NCBI RefSeq assembly: GCF_001578775.1
Contig: NZ_KQ969062.1
Location: 441,539-505,538 of the forward strand
Direction: 5' to 3'
Source: Streptococcus cristatus
GTDB taxonomy: Bacteria > Bacillota > Bacilli > Lactobacillales > Streptococcaceae
Length of the DNA: 64,000 bases
Shown: in pieces, positions 18,418 through 27,734 of the stretch
Numbering within the stretch: the first letter of the stretch is position 1
Layout: each line of letters opens with the position of its first letter
Made by a program: the position numbers and the translations under genes
Notes under the pieces: model-generated
Told to the model about the DNA's origin: nothing
The model's database searches: none
The model's input: only the letters and a program-made list of their open reading frames with translations

Positions 18418-19152
18418 ATGGAATTAAAGAATAAAAATGTTTTTATTACTGGCTCTAGCCGTGGGATTGGTCTGGCTATTGCCCATAAGTTTGCAAGTGC
18501 AGGTGCCAATATTGTCTTGAACGGTCGCGGTCAAATTTCAGACGAAGTTTTGGCTGAGTTTGCTGGCTATCCGGTCAAAGTCGTGGCTATTTCAGGCGAT
18601 GTGTCTGATGGTACTGATGCTAAGCGAATGATCGATGAGGCGATTGTGGCTTTGGGATCTGTAGATGTCTTGGTCAATAATGCTGGAATTACCCGTGATA
18701 AGATTATGCTCAAGATGACAGAGGAAGACTTCGAGCAAGTGCTGAAGGTCAATCTGACTGGAGCCTTTAATATGACGCAAGCCGTCTTGAAACCAATGAC
18801 CAAGGCTCGTCAGGGAGCAATTATCAATCTATCAAGTGTTGTCGGTTTGACTGGTAATGTCGGTCAGGCCAACTATGCAGCTTCTAAAGCTGGCTTGATT
18901 GGATTTTCTAAGTCGGTTGCTCGTGAGGTAGCTGGGCGCAATATTCGTGTCAATGTGATTGCCCCAGGCTTTATCGAATCGGATATGACAGACGGGCTTT
19001 CTGAAAAAATCAAAGAAGCTTCTCTGGCTCAAATCCCAATGAAACGGTTCGGCAATACCGAAGAAGTAGCGGATGTTGCCCTATTCTTAGCAGATCAGGA
19101 ATACCTTACTGGTCAGGTCATCGCGATTGATGGCGGACTGACAATGCAGTAA
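18418..19152 (+). CDS. fabG: FabG, 3-oxoacyl-ACP reductase
   Basis: 244-residue short-chain dehydrogenase using NADPH. Cofactor motif TGSSRGIG (11-18), NNAG (87-90), active-site Ser139/140 and Tyr153-x3-Lys157 (YAASK). Twelve bases after fabD. Confidence 0.97.
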   Translation: MELKNKNVFITGSSRGIGLAIAHKFASAGANIVLNGRGQISDEVLAEFAGYPVKVVAISGDVSDGTDAKRMIDEAIVALGSVDVLVNNAGITRDKIMLKMTEEDFEQVLKVNLTGAFNMTQAVLKPMTKARQGAIINLSSVVGLTGNVGQANYAASKAGLIGFSKSVAREVAGRNIRVNVIAPGFIESDMTDGLSEKIKEASLAQIPMKRFGNTEEVADVALFLADQEYLTGQVIAIDGGLTMQ

Positions 19153-19203
19153 TTACATGCATTTGGATTTGACAGTTTACCAATTATCATAAAGGAGTTC
19201 ACT

Positions 19204-20436
19204 ATGAAACTAAATCGAGTTGTTGTGACAGGTTATGGCTTAACCTCTCCCATCGGAAATACACCAGAAGAATTTTGGAATAGTTTAAAAGAAGGTAAGA
19301 TTGGAATTGGTCCCATCACCAAGTTTGACCACAGTGATTTTGCTGTTCATAATGCGGCAGAAGTCCAAGACTTTCCTTTTGATAAATACTTTATCAAGAA
19401 AGATACCAATCGTTTTGACAACTATTCTTTGTATGCCTTGTATGCAGCTCAAGAAGCGGTGACAAATGCCAATCTTGATGTAGAATCAATCGATAAAGAC
19501 CGCTTTGGTGTCATCGTGGCTTCTGGTATCGGTGGTATCAAGGAAATCGAAGATCAAGTTATCCGTTTGCATGAAAAAGGTCCAAAACGCGTTAAGCCAA
19601 TGACTCTTCCAAAAGCTTTGCCAAATATGGCTTCAGGAAATGTTGCTATGCGCTTCGGAGCAAACGGGATTTGTAAATCAATCAATACAGCTTGTGCCTC
19701 ATCAAATGATGCGATTGGGGATGCTTTCCGCTCTATCAAGTTTGGTTTCCAAGATGTCATGTTAGTTGGTGGATCAGAAGCTTCTATCACTCCATTTGCC
19801 ATTGCTGGTTTCCAAGCTTTGACAGCTCTTTCTACGACAGAAGACCCAACTCGTGCTTCTATTCCATTTGATAAAGATCGTAACGGCTTTGTCATGGGAG
19901 AAGGTTCTGGTCTGTTGGTGCTTGAAAGTCTGGAACATGCTGAAAAGCGTGGAGCGACTATCTTGGCTGAAGTAGTTGGCTATGGAAATACTTGTGATGC
20001 TTACCATATGACTTCACCTCATCCAGAAGGTCAAGGTGCCATCAAGGCAATTAAATTGGCTTTGGAAGAGGCGGAGATCTCTCCAGAGCAAGTAGCTTAT
20101 GTCAATGCCCACGGTACTTCAACTCCTGCTAATGAAAAAGGAGAAAGTGGTGCGATCGTAGCTGTTCTTGGTAAAGAAGTACCTGTATCTTCAACCAAGT
20201 CCTTTACAGGACACTTGCTTGGGGCTGCAGGAGCGGTAGAAGCCATCGCTACAATTGAAGCCATGCGTCATAACTATGTACCAATGACAGCTGGAACAAG
20301 TGAATTGTCAGACTATATCGAAGCGAATGTCGTTTATGGACAAGGCTTGGAGCAAGAAATCCCTTATGCTATTTCAAATACCTTTGGTTTTGGCGGTCAC
20401 AATGCTGTTCTGGCATTCAAGCGTTGGGAGGGCTAG
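19204..20436 (+). CDS. fabF: FabF, beta-ketoacyl-ACP synthase II
   Basis: 410-residue elongating condensing enzyme. Cys164 in NTACASSND, His in VNAHGTSTP and His in FTGHLLGAAG form the Cys-His-His triad. In streptococci, which lack FabB, it elongates both saturated and unsaturated chains. Abuts accB. Confidence 0.97.
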   Translation: MKLNRVVVTGYGLTSPIGNTPEEFWNSLKEGKIGIGPITKFDHSDFAVHNAAEVQDFPFDKYFIKKDTNRFDNYSLYALYAAQEAVTNANLDVESIDKDRFGVIVASGIGGIKEIEDQVIRLHEKGPKRVKPMTLPKALPNMASGNVAMRFGANGICKSINTACASSNDAIGDAFRSIKFGFQDVMLVGGSEASITPFAIAGFQALTALSTTEDPTRASIPFDKDRNGFVMGEGSGLLVLESLEHAEKRGATILAEVVGYGNTCDAYHMTSPHPEGQGAIKAIKLALEEAEISPEQVAYVNAHGTSTPANEKGESGAIVAVLGKEVPVSSTKSFTGHLLGAAGAVEAIATIEAMRHNYVPMTAGTSELSDYIEANVVYGQGLEQEIPYAISNTFGFGGHNAVLAFKRWEG

Positions 20437-20934
20437 ATGAATATCAATGAAATTAAAGACTTGATGGCTCAGTTTGACCAGTCAAGCCTGCGTGAATTTT
20501 CTTATAAAAATCAAAGTGATGAATTGACTTTCAGCAAGAATGAAAGTTCTGCCGCAGTCGCAGCAACTCCATCAGTCAGTGCAGCTCCAGTTGTAGCTCC
20601 TGTGCAGCCAGCAAGCGCACCTGTATCTGAGACAGTTTCCCAAGCAGCTCCAACTGCAGCACCTGAGGTGGCTCCAGAGGCTCCAGCTCCAGCTGCTGAA
20701 GGCGATGTCGTGGAAAGTCCCTTGGTTGGTGTCGCTTACTTAGCATCTGGTCCAGATAAACCAGCTTTTGTCAGTGTAGGGGACCAAGTTAAAAAAGGTC
20801 AAACCCTGATGATTATTGAAGCCATGAAGGTCATGAATGAAGTTCCAGCACCTAAAGATGGTCTGGTAACGGAAATTCTGGTTCAGAATGAAGAAATGGT
20901 TGAGTTTGGGAAAGGGCTGGTACGCATCAAATGA
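20437..20934 (+). CDS. accB: AccB, biotin carboxyl carrier protein
   Basis: 165 residues. N-terminal helical part, a Pro/Ala-rich flexible linker (about 40-90) and C-terminal biotinyl domain with the biotinylated Lys131 in EAMKVMNE. Overlaps fabZ by four bases (ATGA). Confidence 0.96.
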   Translation: MNINEIKDLMAQFDQSSLREFSYKNQSDELTFSKNESSAAVAATPSVSAAPVVAPVQPASAPVSETVSQAAPTAAPEVAPEAPAPAAEGDVVESPLVGVAYLASGPDKPAFVSVGDQVKKGQTLMIIEAMKVMNEVPAPKDGLVTEILVQNEEMVEFGKGLVRIK

Positions 20935-21353
20935 TTGATATCAATGCAATAAAAGAGGCGCTTCCGCACCGCTATCCTATGTTGTTGGTGGACCGTGTAT
21001 TGGAAGTCAGCGAAGATGAGGTTGTCGCTCTGAAAAATGTGACAATCAACGAGCCATTCTTTAACGGACATTTTCCCCAGTATCCAGTTATGCCGGGTGT
21101 CTTAATCATGGAAGCACTGGCTCAAACGGCTGGTGTGCTGGAATTGTCTAAAGAAGAAAACAAGGGCAAACTGGTCTTCTATGCTGGCATGGACAAGGTT
21201 AAGTTCAAGAAGCAAGTTGTGCCAGGTGACCAGCTGATTATGACAGCCAAGTTTGTCAAGCGTCGTGGCACTATTGCAGTGGTAGAGGCCAAGGCCGAAG
21301 TTGATGGTAAACTTGCAGCCAGCGGAACCTTGACCTTTGCGATTGGTCAATAA
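20931..21353 (+). CDS. fabZ: FabZ, 3-hydroxyacyl-ACP dehydratase
   Basis: 140-residue hot-dog-fold dehydratase. The active site His47 ([13 protein letters not shown]) and Glu61 (MEALAQ) are present. It works between FabG and FabK in the elongation cycle. Confidence 0.96.
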   Translation: MIDINAIKEALPHRYPMLLVDRVLEVSEDEVVALKNVTINEPFFNGHFPQYPVMPGVLIMEALAQTAGVLELSKEENKGKLVFYAGMDKVKFKKQVVPGDQLIMTAKFVKRRGTIAVVEAKAEVDGKLAASGTLTFAIGQ

Positions 21354-21371
21354 GAAAGAGGAGATTTCACC

Positions 21372-22739
21372 ATGTTTCGTAAAATTTTAATTGCTAACCG
21401 TGGGGAAATTGCGGTCAGAATTATTCGTGCAGCTCGCGAGCTAGGAATTGATACAGTCGCTGTTTATTCAACAGCTGACAAGGAAGCGCTCCATACTTTA
21501 CTGGCTGATGAGGCAGTCTGCATCGGGCCAGCCAAGTCTACGGATTCTTATCTGAACATGAATGCCGTCTTATCTGCTGCTGTTCTGACAGGTGCAGAAG
21601 CCATTCACCCTGGTTTTGGTTTTTTGAGCGAAAACTCTAAATTTGCGACCATGTGCGAAGAAGTCGGAATTAAGTTTATTGGGCCTTCAGGTGCTGTTAT
21701 GGACATGATGGGGGACAAGATTAATGCTCGGGCTCAGATGATTAAGGCGAAAGTGCCAGTTATCCCAGGTTCTGATGGGGAAGTTCATACCTCTGAAGAA
21801 GCCTTGGAAGTAGCCGAAAAAATTGGCTATCCAGTCATGCTCAAAGCTTCTGCTGGTGGCGGCGGCAAGGGCATTCGTAAGGTTGAAAAGTCTGAGGATT
21901 TAGTAGCGGCCTTTGAGTCTGCTTCTAGTGAAGCCAAAGCGGCCTTTGGGAATGGTGCCATGTATATGGAGCGAGTCATCTATCCAGCTCGCCATATTGA
22001 AGTGCAGATCTTGGCAGATCAGCAGGGGCATGTGGTTCACTTGGGCGAGCGGGATTGCTCTTTGCAGCGGAATAATCAGAAGGTGCTGGAAGAAAGTCCA
22101 TCTGTGGCAATTGGGAAAACCCTGCGCCAGCAGATTGGGGAAGCGGCTGTTCGGGCTGCTGAGTCAGTCGGCTATGAAAATGCCGGAACGATTGAGTTTC
22201 TGTTAGATGAAGCCAAGGGTGAATTCTACTTTATGGAGATGAATACTCGCGTGCAGGTAGAGCATCCAGTGACTGAGTTTGTCACCGGTGTGGATATTGT
22301 TAAAGAGCAGATTAAGATTGCGGATGGTCAGGAGCTGTCCTTTAGTCAAGAAGATGTTGAAATTCGCGGCCATGCGATTGAATGTCGGATCAATGCTGAA
22401 AATCCAGCTTTTAACTTTGCACCGAGCCCAGGCAAGATTTCCAATCTTTATCTGCCAAGTGGCGGAGTGGGACTGCGTGTGGATTCAGCAGTCTATCCTG
22501 GCTACACCATTCCTCCTTACTATGACAGTATGATTGCCAAAATCATCGTTCACGGGGAAAATCGCTTTGATGCCCTGATGAAGATGCAACGGGCTCTCTA
22601 TGAGCTAGAAATCGACGGTGTCGTGACTAATAGCAGTTTCCAGCTGGATTTGATTTCAGATCCTAATGTGATTGCTGGTGATTATGATACAGCCTTTCTC
22701 ATGGAGAAGTTCCTTCCGGCTTATCAAGAGAAAAAATAG
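21372..22739 (+). CDS. accC: AccC, biotin carboxylase
   Basis: 455 residues, ATP-grasp subunit of acetyl-CoA carboxylase. FRKILIANRGEIAVRIIRAARELG start, GGGGKGIR glycine-rich loop, EMNTRVQVEHPVTE metal/bicarbonate site. An intercistronic hairpin separates it from accD. Confidence 0.97.
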   Translation: MFRKILIANRGEIAVRIIRAARELGIDTVAVYSTADKEALHTLLADEAVCIGPAKSTDSYLNMNAVLSAAVLTGAEAIHPGFGFLSENSKFATMCEEVGIKFIGPSGAVMDMMGDKINARAQMIKAKVPVIPGSDGEVHTSEEALEVAEKIGYPVMLKASAGGGGKGIRKVEKSEDLVAAFESASSEAKAAFGNGAMYMERVIYPARHIEVQILADQQGHVVHLGERDCSLQRNNQKVLEESPSVAIGKTLRQQIGEAAVRAAESVGYENAGTIEFLLDEAKGEFYFMEMNTRVQVEHPVTEFVTGVDIVKEQIKIADGQELSFSQEDVEIRGHAIECRINAENPAFNFAPSPGKISNLYLPSGGVGLRVDSAVYPGYTIPPYYDSMIAKIIVHGENRFDALMKMQRALYELEIDGVVTNSSFQLDLISDPNVIAGDYDTAFLMEKFLPAYQEKK

Positions 22740-22747
22740 ATGACAAG

Positions 22748-22780
22748 GAGTGATTTTGTTTGAAAGAAGCAGAATCACTC
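22748..22780 (+). other. Intercistronic hairpin between accC and accD
   Basis: Perfect 8-bp inverted repeat GAGTGATT/AATCACTC with a 17-base loop and no T tract. It could be an RNA processing or stabilising element. It lies nine bases past the accC stop. Confidence 0.55.
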
Positions 22781-22804
22781 TACAATTTGATGAAGGAGTA
22801 AGCA

Positions 22805-23668
22805 ATGCCTTTGTTTTCAAAAAAGGATAAATATATTCGGATCAATCCTAATCGTTCCTCTCGTGCCTTGCCTCAGCCAAAACCAGAAGTTCCAGATGAG
22901 CTTTTTTCCAAGTGTCCAGGTTGTAAGCATACCATTTATCAAAAGGATTTGGGGGCAGAGCGTGTCTGTCCAAGCTGTGGCTACACTTTTCGGATTTCAG
23001 CTTTTGAGCGTCTGAGTTTGACGGTGGATGAAGGAAGCTTTGAGGAATTGTTCACAGGTATTGAGACGACAGATCCCTTACATTTTCCAAATTATCAAGG
23101 AAAACTGGCAAAGATGCGGGAAAAGACTGGTCTAGATGAGGCTGTTTTGACTGGAACCGCTATGATAAAAGGCCAAAAATTAGCCCTTGGGATCATGGAT
23201 TCTAACTTTATCATGGCTTCCATGGGAACGGTTGTGGGTGAAAAGATTACCCGCCTCTTTGAGTTTGCGACAGAGCATAAGCTGCCGGTTGTCCTCTTTA
23301 CGGCTTCTGGCGGTGCTCGTATGCAGGAAGGTATCATGAGCCTGATGCAGATGGCTAAAACCTCAGCTGCTGTGCAACGTCATTCAAAGGCTGGTCTTTT
23401 TTACCTGACTGTTTTGACAGATCCGACTACAGGCGGTGTCACAGCTTCCTTCGCTATGGAAGGGGATATTATCTTGGCAGAAGCGCAGGCTTTGGTAGGC
23501 TTTGCCGGTCGCCGGGTCATTGAGTCTACTGTACGGGAAAAATTGCCAGATGATTTTCAAAAGGCAGAGTTTTTACTGGAGCATGGCTTTGTTGATGCGA
23601 TTGTAAAACGTGGTGAATTGCGGGATCGGATTGCTACTCTCTTGAGATTTCATGGAGGTGACCAATGA
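22805..23668 (+). CDS. accD: AccD, carboxyltransferase beta subunit
   Basis: 287 residues. N-terminal zinc ribbon (CPGCKHT ... CPSCGYTF, about 39-60), then a crotonase-like carboxyltransferase domain with [12 protein letters not shown]. Forms the heterotetramer with AccA. Overlaps accA by four bases (ATGA). Confidence 0.97.
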   Translation: MPLFSKKDKYIRINPNRSSRALPQPKPEVPDELFSKCPGCKHTIYQKDLGAERVCPSCGYTFRISAFERLSLTVDEGSFEELFTGIETTDPLHFPNYQGKLAKMREKTGLDEAVLTGTAMIKGQKLALGIMDSNFIMASMGTVVGEKITRLFEFATEHKLPVVLFTASGGARMQEGIMSLMQMAKTSAAVQRHSKAGLFYLTVLTDPTTGGVTASFAMEGDIILAEAQALVGFAGRRVIESTVREKLPDDFQKAEFLLEHGFVDAIVKRGELRDRIATLLRFHGGDQ

Positions 23669-24435
23669 CAAAAATCAGTCAGATTATCAAAGCAGCGCGT
23701 GATCAGTCCCGTTTGACGGCTCTGGATTTTGCCCAAGGAATTTTTGATGATTTTGTGGAATTGCACGGAGATCGTGGTTTCCGTGATGATGGTGCTGTTA
23801 TTGGCGGTATCGGAACCTTAAATGGTCAGCCAGTCACAGTGGTCGGCATTCAAAAAGGTCGCAATTTGCAGGATAACTTACGGCGGAACTTTGGTCAGCC
23901 CCATCCAGAAGGCTATCGCAAGGCTCTACGTCTCATGAAGCAGGCTGAAAAATTTGGCCGTCCAGTCGTGACCTTTATCAATACGGCTGGTGCCTATCCT
24001 GGTGTCGGTGCTGAGGAGCGCGGACAGGGTGAAGCAATTGCCCGTAATCTCATGGAAATGAGTGATTTGAAAGTGCCCATTATTGCCATTATCATCGGCG
24101 AGGGTGGCTCTGGCGGGGCACTGGCCTTAGCAGTTGCTGATAAGGTCTGGATGCTGGAAAACTCTATGTATGCCATTCTCAGTCCAGAAGGCTTTGCCTC
24201 GATTTTATGGAAGGATGGCAGCCGAGCAATGGAGGCGGCGGAGATGATGAAAATCACCTCGCACGAACTTTTGCAGATGGGTGTCGTTGATAAGGTCATC
24301 CCTGAACGCGGCTTTAATAAAAATGAGCTCTTAGCTGCAGTCAAGCAAGAGATCAGTACTGAACTGGCGGAACTTTCCAAACTTTCTCTCGAGCAACTTT
24401 TGGAAGATCGCTATCAACGTTTTAGAAAATATTAG
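23665..24435 (+). CDS. accA: AccA, carboxyltransferase alpha subunit
   Basis: 256 residues; shorter than the E. coli protein at the N-terminus, as in other streptococci. [19 protein letters not shown] and the oxyanion loops [17 protein letters not shown] and [11 protein letters not shown] are visible. A decayed copy of its last ~30 codons lies at about 25226-25318. Confidence 0.97.
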   Translation: MTKISQIIKAARDQSRLTALDFAQGIFDDFVELHGDRGFRDDGAVIGGIGTLNGQPVTVVGIQKGRNLQDNLRRNFGQPHPEGYRKALRLMKQAEKFGRPVVTFINTAGAYPGVGAEERGQGEAIARNLMEMSDLKVPIIAIIIGEGGSGGALALAVADKVWMLENSMYAILSPEGFASILWKDGSRAMEAAEMMKITSHELLQMGVVDKVIPERGFNKNELLAAVKQEISTELAELSKLSLEQLLEDRYQRFRKY

Positions 24436-24437
24436 CC

Positions 24438-24461
24438 AGAAGCCTTAGGGCTTCTTTTTCT
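24438..24461 (+). terminator. Terminator of the fab/acc cluster
   Basis: AGAAGCC/GGCTTCT stem followed by TTTTTC. Confidence 0.85.
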
Positions 24462-24618
24462 TGCTTGAGAGAGGTATGGGGGCAGTTAAGGTGGGTAATA
24501 TATTTTGGTTTGACATGTAGCAATATATTCTCTTTATAGAGGTCATATAAAATATATATTATACAAGTCATTGGTCCTATGTTAAGATAGTTTCTAATTA
24601 AAAGAAATGAGGTTTCAT

Positions 24619-25167
24619 ATGTCAGAATTTACTATCCATACGATTGAGTCTGCACCAGCTGAGGTGAAAGAGGTTTTAGAAACGGTTCAAAAAGATAACG
24701 GTGGGTACATTCCTAATCTTATCGGTCTTTTGGCCAATGCACCAACGGCTTTGGAAACTTATCGGACGGTTGGAGCTATCAATCGCCGTAACAGCCTGAC
24801 ACCGACTGAGCGTGAAGTAGTGCAGATTACGGCTGCAGTTACTAATGGTTGTGCTTTCTGTGTGGCGGGCCATACAGCCTTTTCAATCAAGCAGATTCAA
24901 ATGAATGATGATCTTTTGGAGGCTCTGCGCAATCGAACTCCGATTGACACCGATCCGAAGCTAGATACGCTTGCTAAATTTACCATTGCTGTCATCAATA
25001 CTAAGGGACGGGTCGGAGATGAGGCTTTGGCAGACTTCCTAGAAGCAGGCTATACACATGAGAATGCTCTGGATGTAGTTCTGGGTGTCAGCCTTGCGAC
25101 CCTTTGCAATTATGCCAATAATCTAGCCAACACGCCAATTAATCCGGAATTGCAGCCTTATGCTTAG
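24619..25167 (+). CDS. AhpD-like carboxymuconolactone decarboxylase-family protein
   Basis: 182 residues from ATG 24619, chosen over an ATG at 24607 because GAGG (24609-24612) serves as its ribosome site. The AhpD-type redox signature is present: E upstream, then C-x2-C-x3-H (NGCAFCVAGH), suggesting a peroxidase-associated disulfide reductase. Possible promoter TTGACA (24509-24514) with a weak -10. No partner peroxidase is nearby. Confidence 0.85.
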   Translation: MSEFTIHTIESAPAEVKEVLETVQKDNGGYIPNLIGLLANAPTALETYRTVGAINRRNSLTPTEREVVQITAAVTNGCAFCVAGHTAFSIKQIQMNDDLLEALRNRTPIDTDPKLDTLAKFTIAVINTKGRVGDEALADFLEAGYTHENALDVVLGVSLATLCNYANNLANTPINPELQPYA

Positions 25168-25225
25168 CCTTTGAGGGGGTGAAAGGGCTTTTTAGAACGA
25201 CCCATTCTTTTTCATTGACTACAAG

Positions 25226-25318
25226 TCGAGTAAGAAATCAGTGCTGAACTAGCAGAACTTTCTAAATTTTCTCTTGCCTAACTATTGGAAGAATGTCATC
25301 AATACTTTAAGGAATGAA
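25226..25318 (+). pseudogene. Decayed duplicate of the accA 3' end
   Basis: Ungapped hand alignment to accA 24341-24430 gives about 67 of 90 identical bases. In the accA frame it reads VE*EISAELAELSKFSLA*, then LLEECHQYFKE*, against [19 protein letters not shown] and [11 protein letters not shown]. Two Gln CAA codons have become TAA. No start codon or ribosome site. A relic, not a gene. Confidence 0.85.
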
Positions 25319-25408
25319 AAATTGTAAAACATAGTGCAAAAAAACTTACAGAACTTCAATTAGTGTAAACCATAAATAACCACATCAATAGATAACCAAG
25401 GAAATTCT

Positions 25409-25438
25409 ATGAGCTACTATCATCTTACCTTTGAATAA
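25409..25438 (+). pseudogene. Possible relic of an IS30-type transposase start
   Basis: Behind AAGGAAATTCT, nine codons read MSYYHLTFE then stop. IS30-family transposases often begin MSYxHLTxFER. Nothing after the stop is convincing, so this is only a suggestion. Confidence 0.3.
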
Positions 25439-25493
25439 ATTATCTGTCTAACCTTTTGGGGTTAATAGAATATTCAAAATTTTTCATAAAACA

Positions 25494-25522
25494 TTGACAA
25501 AAACCGAATATTATTTTAAAAT
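25494..25522 (+). promoter_or_regulatory. Promoter of the glycine riboswitch transcript
   Basis: Consensus TTGACA, 17-base spacer, TAAAAT. Confidence 0.85.
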
Positions 25523-25594
25523 AATAGAAAATTTAGAATAAACACCGAATGAAGTTTTTCAGAAATAAGAGTTTGAGCCTTATGACTGTGAAAT

Positions 25595-25746
25595 GGACGG
25601 AACTCTGGAGAGACCATGATTGGCACCGAAGGGGCAAGGCAGGCAACTGCTCAAACTCTCAGGTAAAAGGACAGAGCAAGGGAAGGACAGGAAACGGTCG
25701 TTCTCAGGCATCCAGAGTACATGTTTACACATGTACTTTTCTTTTT
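25595..25746 (+). ncRNA. Glycine riboswitch with terminator
   Basis: Core elements of the glycine aptamer are present: GGAGAGACC, CACCGAAGGGGCAA and CTCTCAGGTAAAAGGACAG. P1 can be CTCTG (25603-25607) with CAGAG (25672-25676). I see one clear aptamer, not a clear tandem. The expression platform is a perfect GTACATGT/ACATGTAC hairpin (25717-25736) followed by TTTTCTTTTT. CTCTGG (25603) can also pair with CCAGAG (25712), a possible switching helix. Confidence 0.9.
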
Positions 25747-25774
25747 CTCGGTGTGGAAAAGGAGCAGAAGATTT

Positions 25775-27106
25775 ATGTTGAAATTGTTGAATCAAATTGA
25801 TTCTTTGGTCTGGGGGCCTCCCCTCTTGATTTTATTAGTTGGAACAGGGCTTTATCTGACACTTCGTCTGAGGTTGCTACAGATTTCGCGCCTTTCTCGC
25901 GCCTTTCGCTTAATTTTTGTTTCCGGTGAGGATCATCATGGAGACGTGTCTAGCTTTGCAGCTCTTTGTACAGCATTGGCAGCCACGGTTGGCACGGGGA
26001 ATATTATCGGTGTAGCGACTGCCATAAAAGTTGGTGGACCGGGCGCCTTATTTTGGATGTGGCTAGCGGCTTTCTTTGGAATGGCAACCAAGTATGCCGA
26101 AGGTTTATTAGCAATCAAGTATCGTTCCAAGGATGCCCACGGAGCCGTTGCTGGTGGTCCCATGCATTATATCTTACTGGGGATGGGAGAAAAATGGCGT
26201 CCACTGGCTATCTTCTTTGCTGTAGCGGGTGTCTTGGTGGCTCTTTTAGGGATTGGGACCTTCACACAGGTGAATTCCATTACAGAAGCTATGCAGAATA
26301 CGATTCAGTTGCCTCCAGCTGTGACTGCCTCTATCTTGGCTATTTTGGTGGCTCTAGTTATTTTTAGCGGTATTCAGTCGATTGCTCGAGTGTCGACCAA
26401 GGTTGTGCCTTTTATGGCGGCTATTTATATCTTGGGGACTGTGACTGTATTAGCAGTCAATATAGATCGTTTGCTGCCAACTCTTCAGCTAGTCTTTAGT
26501 TCTGCCTTTAGTCAGACAGCTGCTGTTGGTGGCTTTGCTGGTGCAACCATCCAGATGGCGATTCAAAATGGGGTCGCACGCGGGGTATTCTCCAATGAAT
26601 CTGGTTTAGGATCAGCACCCATTGCAGCGGCTGCAGCTAAGACCAAGGAGCCTGTCGAACAAGGTTTGATTTCTATGACGGGAACCTTTATCGATACTCT
26701 GATTATTTGTAGTCTGACAGGTCTAACAATTTTAATCACAGGAGTTTGGGATAGCAATCTTAACGGTGTGTCCTTGACTCAGGCAGCCTTTGCGACTGTC
26801 TTTGCTAATTTTGGTCCAATCCTTCTATCCGTTTTTCTAGTTCTGTTTGCTTTTACCACTATTTTAGGCTGGAACTACTACGGTGAGCGCTGCTTTGAGT
26901 TCCTTTTTGGTGTTAAATATATTCGCTTGTACCGAATCATCTTTGTCGCTATGGTGCTCTTAGGGGGCTTTATTGAGCTTGAAGCAGTTTGGGTCATTGC
27001 CGATATTGTCAATGCCTTGATGGCCTTGCCAAATCTTATTGCTCTTTTGGCCTTGTCTCCGGTTATTATTGCTGAAACCAAAAAGTATTTTGACAAGAAG
27101 GGCTGA
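25775..27106 (+). CDS. Sodium:alanine/glycine symporter, AgcS family
   Basis: 443 residues, about ten membrane spans; start at 25775 after AAAGGAG, because the longer frame begins inside the riboswitch terminator. Family motifs: GTGNIIGVATAI, GGPGALFWMW and SNESGLGSAPIAAAAAKT. The glycine riboswitch upstream points to glycine (or alanine) as substrate. Monocistronic, terminator at 27145. Confidence 0.92.
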   Translation: MLKLLNQIDSLVWGPPLLILLVGTGLYLTLRLRLLQISRLSRAFRLIFVSGEDHHGDVSSFAALCTALAATVGTGNIIGVATAIKVGGPGALFWMWLAAFFGMATKYAEGLLAIKYRSKDAHGAVAGGPMHYILLGMGEKWRPLAIFFAVAGVLVALLGIGTFTQVNSITEAMQNTIQLPPAVTASILAILVALVIFSGIQSIARVSTKVVPFMAAIYILGTVTVLAVNIDRLLPTLQLVFSSAFSQTAAVGGFAGATIQMAIQNGVARGVFSNESGLGSAPIAAAAAKTKEPVEQGLISMTGTFIDTLIICSLTGLTILITGVWDSNLNGVSLTQAAFATVFANFGPILLSVFLVLFAFTTILGWNYYGERCFEFLFGVKYIRLYRIIFVAMVLLGGFIELEAVWVIADIVNALMALPNLIALLALSPVIIAETKKYFDKKG

Positions 27107-27144
27107 GTTTCCATTTGCTGGATTTTTGAAAGAAGATTTTCTTG

Positions 27145-27176
27145 CTAAAGCTGCTTTGCCAGCTTTAGTTTTTTTA
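27145..27176 (+). terminator. Terminator of the symporter gene
   Basis: CTAAAGCTG/CAGCTTTAG, 6-base loop, T8-type tail. Confidence 0.9.
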
Positions 27177-27254
27177 TGGGCGAGAAATCTCTCGTCTTTT
27201 GTTATTGGTCAAAACATGGTATAATGAAGTATTAAGATTCTAGGAGGAAATGAC

Positions 27255-27728
27255 ATGCGTTGTCCCAAATGTGGCGGAAGCAAATCAAGTGTGGTTGACA
27301 GCCGGCAGGCAGAAGATGGAAATACAATCCGTCGCCGCCGTGAATGCGAGGAATGCCAGCATCGTTTTACAACTTATGAGCGCGTGGAAGAAAGAACCCT
27401 AGTCGTTGTCAAAAAAGATGGAACGCGTGAGCAGTTTTCTCGGGATAAGATCTTTAACGGAATCATCCGTTCCGCTCAGAAGCGTCCGGTCTCAAGTGAC
27501 GAGATCGAAGAATTGGTCAATCGGATTGAGCAAAAACTTCGCAGTCAGAGTGAAAATGAAATTGCCAGCGAATATATTGGCTCTCTGGTCATGGATGAGC
27601 TGGCCGAGCTGGATGAAATTACCTATGTCCGTTTTGCCAGTGTTTATCGGAGTTTCAAAGATGTTGGCGAGCTGGAAAGCCTTTTGAAGCAGATCACCAA
27701 GGGTTCTAAGAAGAAAAAGGAAAAATAA
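27255..27728 (+). CDS. nrdR: NrdR, repressor of ribonucleotide reductase genes
   Basis: 157 residues: N-terminal zinc ribbon (CPKCGG ... CEECQHRF, residues 3-36) and ATP-cone domain (about 49-140, [16 protein letters not shown]). Promoter with TGG-extended TATAAT (27220-27225). It heads a cluster with the replication genes dnaB and dnaI, as in other streptococci. Confidence 0.97.
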   Translation: MRCPKCGGSKSSVVDSRQAEDGNTIRRRRECEECQHRFTTYERVEERTLVVVKKDGTREQFSRDKIFNGIIRSAQKRPVSSDEIEELVNRIEQKLRSQSENEIASEYIGSLVMDELAELDEITYVRFASVYRSFKDVGELESLLKQITKGSKKKKEK

Positions 27729-27734
27729 GGGCTT

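Noticed and set aside
25549-25800. 83-codon frame through the glycine riboswitch
   Set aside because: It is read through the aptamer and terminator and overlaps the symporter start; not a gene.
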